Source: Clostridia bacterium
Lineage (GTDB): Bacteria; Bacillota; Clostridia; Oscillospirales; Acutalibacteraceae
Length of the DNA stretch: 64,000 nucleotides
Direction of reading: 5' to 3'
Assembly: GCA_017399175.1 (NCBI GenBank)
Contig: JAFQEE010000018.1
Span: 1 to 64,000 of the forward strand
Shown: in pieces, positions 62,330-64,000 of the stretch
Numbering within the stretch: position 1 is the stretch's first letter
Layout: every line of letters begins with the position of its first letter
Notes under the pieces: model-generated
Told to the model about the DNA's origin: nothing
Seen by the model: the letters and a program-made list of their open reading frames with translations, nothing else
The model's database searches: none
Translations under genes and position numbers: made by a program

Positions 62330-64000
62330 TTATCGTTCTACACTTAAAATTCCGTCAACCTTTTCGATTCGCTGAATTAAGTTTTTAAGGTGGTCAATAC
62401 CGCTGACATTAACGGTAAGTTCAATAATTGTTCTTCCGTCCTTCATATCGTGGGTACTGATGCTTGTAATGTTAACTCGCATATTTGCAACCTGCATTGC
62501 AACCTCTGCCATAAGTCCAACACGGGAAAGACAAGTAAGCTGAAGCGTTGCCTTGTATTCTTCCTTGACATTACTGTTCCAATATGCATTTACCCAGCGA
62601 GCAGGCTCGGCACAGTTGATAATATCCTTTGGCACATTTGTACAATCACGCTTATGAATTGAAACACCGTGACCTCTTGTTATAAAGCCGATAATGTTGT
62701 CACCCGGTAACGGATTACAGCATTGTGAGAACTTGATAAGACAGTTGTCGATACCCTCAACAGTAACACCGTCTTTGTTTTTCTTTGAGTTATCCTTAAC
62801 GGTAACAACCTTGATTTCCTGACGGCTCTTGTCGTAGTTTTTCTGATATTCTTCCTTGATATAAGGCATCATTCGGTTAACGGAAAGTCCGCCATAGCCG
62901 ATTGCCGCATAGAAATCGTCAACATTATCCATTCGCTGACGCTCACTGAGTTTCTTAATAAACTTCTGATATTCCTCGTCGGTAAGACGGATATAATTTC
63001 GTCTGAATTCGCGTTCGATTTCCGCTTTACCCTCAATGATATTTTCTTCTCGTTTTTCCTTTTTAAACCAAGAACGGATTTTGCTCTTTGCCTGACTTGT
63101 CTTTACAATATTGAGCCAGTCACGGCTTGGGCCTTTACCCTGTTGAGATGATGTAAGAATTTCAACGATTTCACCTGTTTTGATTACATAATCAATAGGC
63201 ACAATTCGTCCGTCAACCTTGGCACCTGTCATCTTGTTACCAACGGCAGAGTGAATAGCATAAGCAAAGTCGATTACTGTTGAGCCAACAGGCACATTAA
63301 TCACATCACCCTTTGGTGTATATACAAATACTTCGTCGGTAATAAGGTCAGTTTTGATTGTGGAAACAAGTTCTCTTGCGTCCCCTGCTTCTTGCTGTGT
63401 TTCAAGCATTTCGCGAATCCATTGAAGACGCTGGTCAAAGCTCTGTTTTCCGCCTGAAACACCAAGTTTGTATTTCCAATGGGCTGCGATACCGAATTCA
63501 GCAGTACGGTGCATTTCCCAAGTTCTTATCTGCACTTCAAAAGGTGTTCCCTCTTTACCGATAACGGTTGTGTGAAGTGACTGATACATATTTGGTTTTG
63601 GTGTTGAAATATAGTCCTTAAATCTGCCCGGAAGCGGATTATACATATCGTGAATAATACCAAGGCAGTTGTAACAGTCGATTACGCTGTCAACGATAAT
63701 ACGAACAGCATAAATGTCATAAATTTCGTCAAACTGTTTTCCCTGCATATACATTTTACGGTAAATACCGTGAACGGACTTGATTCGTCCGCTGATTTGT
63801 GCTTTCGGCACAGTTTCGTGAACTCGGTCACCGATTTTCTGCTTTATACTTTCAAGGAAATCATTTCCCGAAGCATTTGATTTTTTCAGACTTTCCTCAA
63901 TACCCTCATAAGCCACAGGGTCAAGGAAACGGATTGCCCTGTCCTCAAGTTCTTCCTTTACGGAACGGATACCAAGACGGTGAGAAATAGGTGCAAAAAT
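62330..64000 (-). CDS. relA: RelA/SpoT (p)ppGpp synthetase/hydrolase, 5' end outside the window
   Basis: The frame is open to the window edge (557 residues visible). The visible part begins at the end of the HD hydrolase domain ('PISHRLGIRSVKEELEDRAI'). It continues with the synthetase domain ('YDIYAVRIIVDSVIDCYNCL', 'GRFKDYISTPKPNMYQSLHT', 'VQIRTWEMHRTAEFGIAAHW'), TGS ('VFVYTPKGDVINVPVGSTVI'), a zinc-finger domain ('FSQCCNPLPGDNIIGFITRG') and a C-terminal ACT domain. It makes and breaks the alarmone (p)ppGpp. Confidence 0.96.
   Translation of the reverse strand: MFAPISHRLGIRSVKEELEDRAIRFLDPVAYEGIEESLKKSNASGNDFLESIKQKIGDRVHETVPKAQISGRIKSVHGIYRKMYMQGKQFDEIYDIYAVRIIVDSVIDCYNCLGIIHDMYNPLPGRFKDYISTPKPNMYQSLHTTVIGKEGTPFEVQIRTWEMHRTAEFGIAAHWKYKLGVSGGKQSFDQRLQWIREMLETQQEAGDARELVSTIKTDLITDEVFVYTPKGDVINVPVGSTVIDFAYAIHSAVGNKMTGAKVDGRIVPIDYVIKTGEIVEILTSSQQGKGPSRDWLNIVKTSQAKSKIRSWFKKEKREENIIEGKAEIEREFRRNYIRLTDEEYQKFIKKLSERQRMDNVDDFYAAIGYGGLSVNRMMPYIKEEYQKNYDKSRQEIKVVTVKDNSKKNKDGVTVEGIDNCLIKFSQCCNPLPGDNIIGFITRGHGVSIHKRDCTNVPKDIINCAEPARWVNAYWNSNVKEEYKATLQLTCLSRVGLMAEVAMQVANMRVNITSISTHDMKDGRTIIELTVNVSGIDHLKNLIQRIEKVDGILSVER

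Overview
The window is AT-rich DNA from a spore-forming, anaerobic-type Firmicute of the class Clostridia, most like gut Ruminococcaceae/Oscillospiraceae. The right end shows this: a SigG fragment followed by ymxH, zapA, a U32 peptidase and dut, then rqcP-hup-mazG-spoVB-like in the yabO/hup/yabN/yabM order, then udk-like, hemZ, an MBL hydrolase, dtd and relA. No tRNA, rRNA or CRISPR array was seen.

Positions 1 to about 50,830 are a composite accessory island; about 50,830 to 64,000 is ordinary chromosome. From the left: (1) a MOBP relaxase/MobC module with a candidate oriT (41-2460); (2) a secreted-effector block: ECF sigma/anti-sigma pair, a 1224-aa DNRLRE-BACON-lipase protein, a membrane-anchored protein and a 2162-aa RHS/WapA-like polymorphic toxin with a candidate immunity gene and a displaced RHS scrap (3080-17,500); (3) a LytTR regulator, a tyrosine recombinase, an ATP-grasp ligase and a TPR-like protein (17,571-22,683); (4) a graveyard of secreted-protein genes with in-frame stops and one internal inversion (22,780-24,276); (5) an integrative mobilisable element: large serine recombinase, ParB, MobV relaxase, pMV158-like oriT and three tandem terminators (24,387-29,460); (6) a run of defence-like unknowns including DUF2971 (29,562-33,658); (7) a resistance-like operon of kinase, two acetyltransferases, nucleotidyltransferase and methyltransferase behind a leader-peptide attenuator (33,844-37,833); (8) a divergent operon of a membrane STAND-type NTPase, two small proteins and a radical SAM/SPASM enzyme (37,910-42,055); (9) TnpV and an IS200/IS605 element (42,132-43,390); (10) broken defence-like genes: metallophosphoesterase plus STAND NTPase, a GNAT scrap and a frameshifted T4-beta-family gene (43,488-48,505); (11) a 51-aa protein and a second large serine recombinase (48,922-50,811).

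The right edge of the island lies inside sigG. The last recombinase stops about 12 bases before the reading frame of a SigG protein that lacks its first third, and the normal downstream gene ymxH follows. The 5' part of sigG is not in the window. This points to an element integrated in sigG, possibly like the sigK 'skin' elements. Other strong signals are the attenuator at 37,653-37,833, the radical SAM operon with an 'NSSST'-type small protein, and the reversible-looking inversion at 23,699-23,951.
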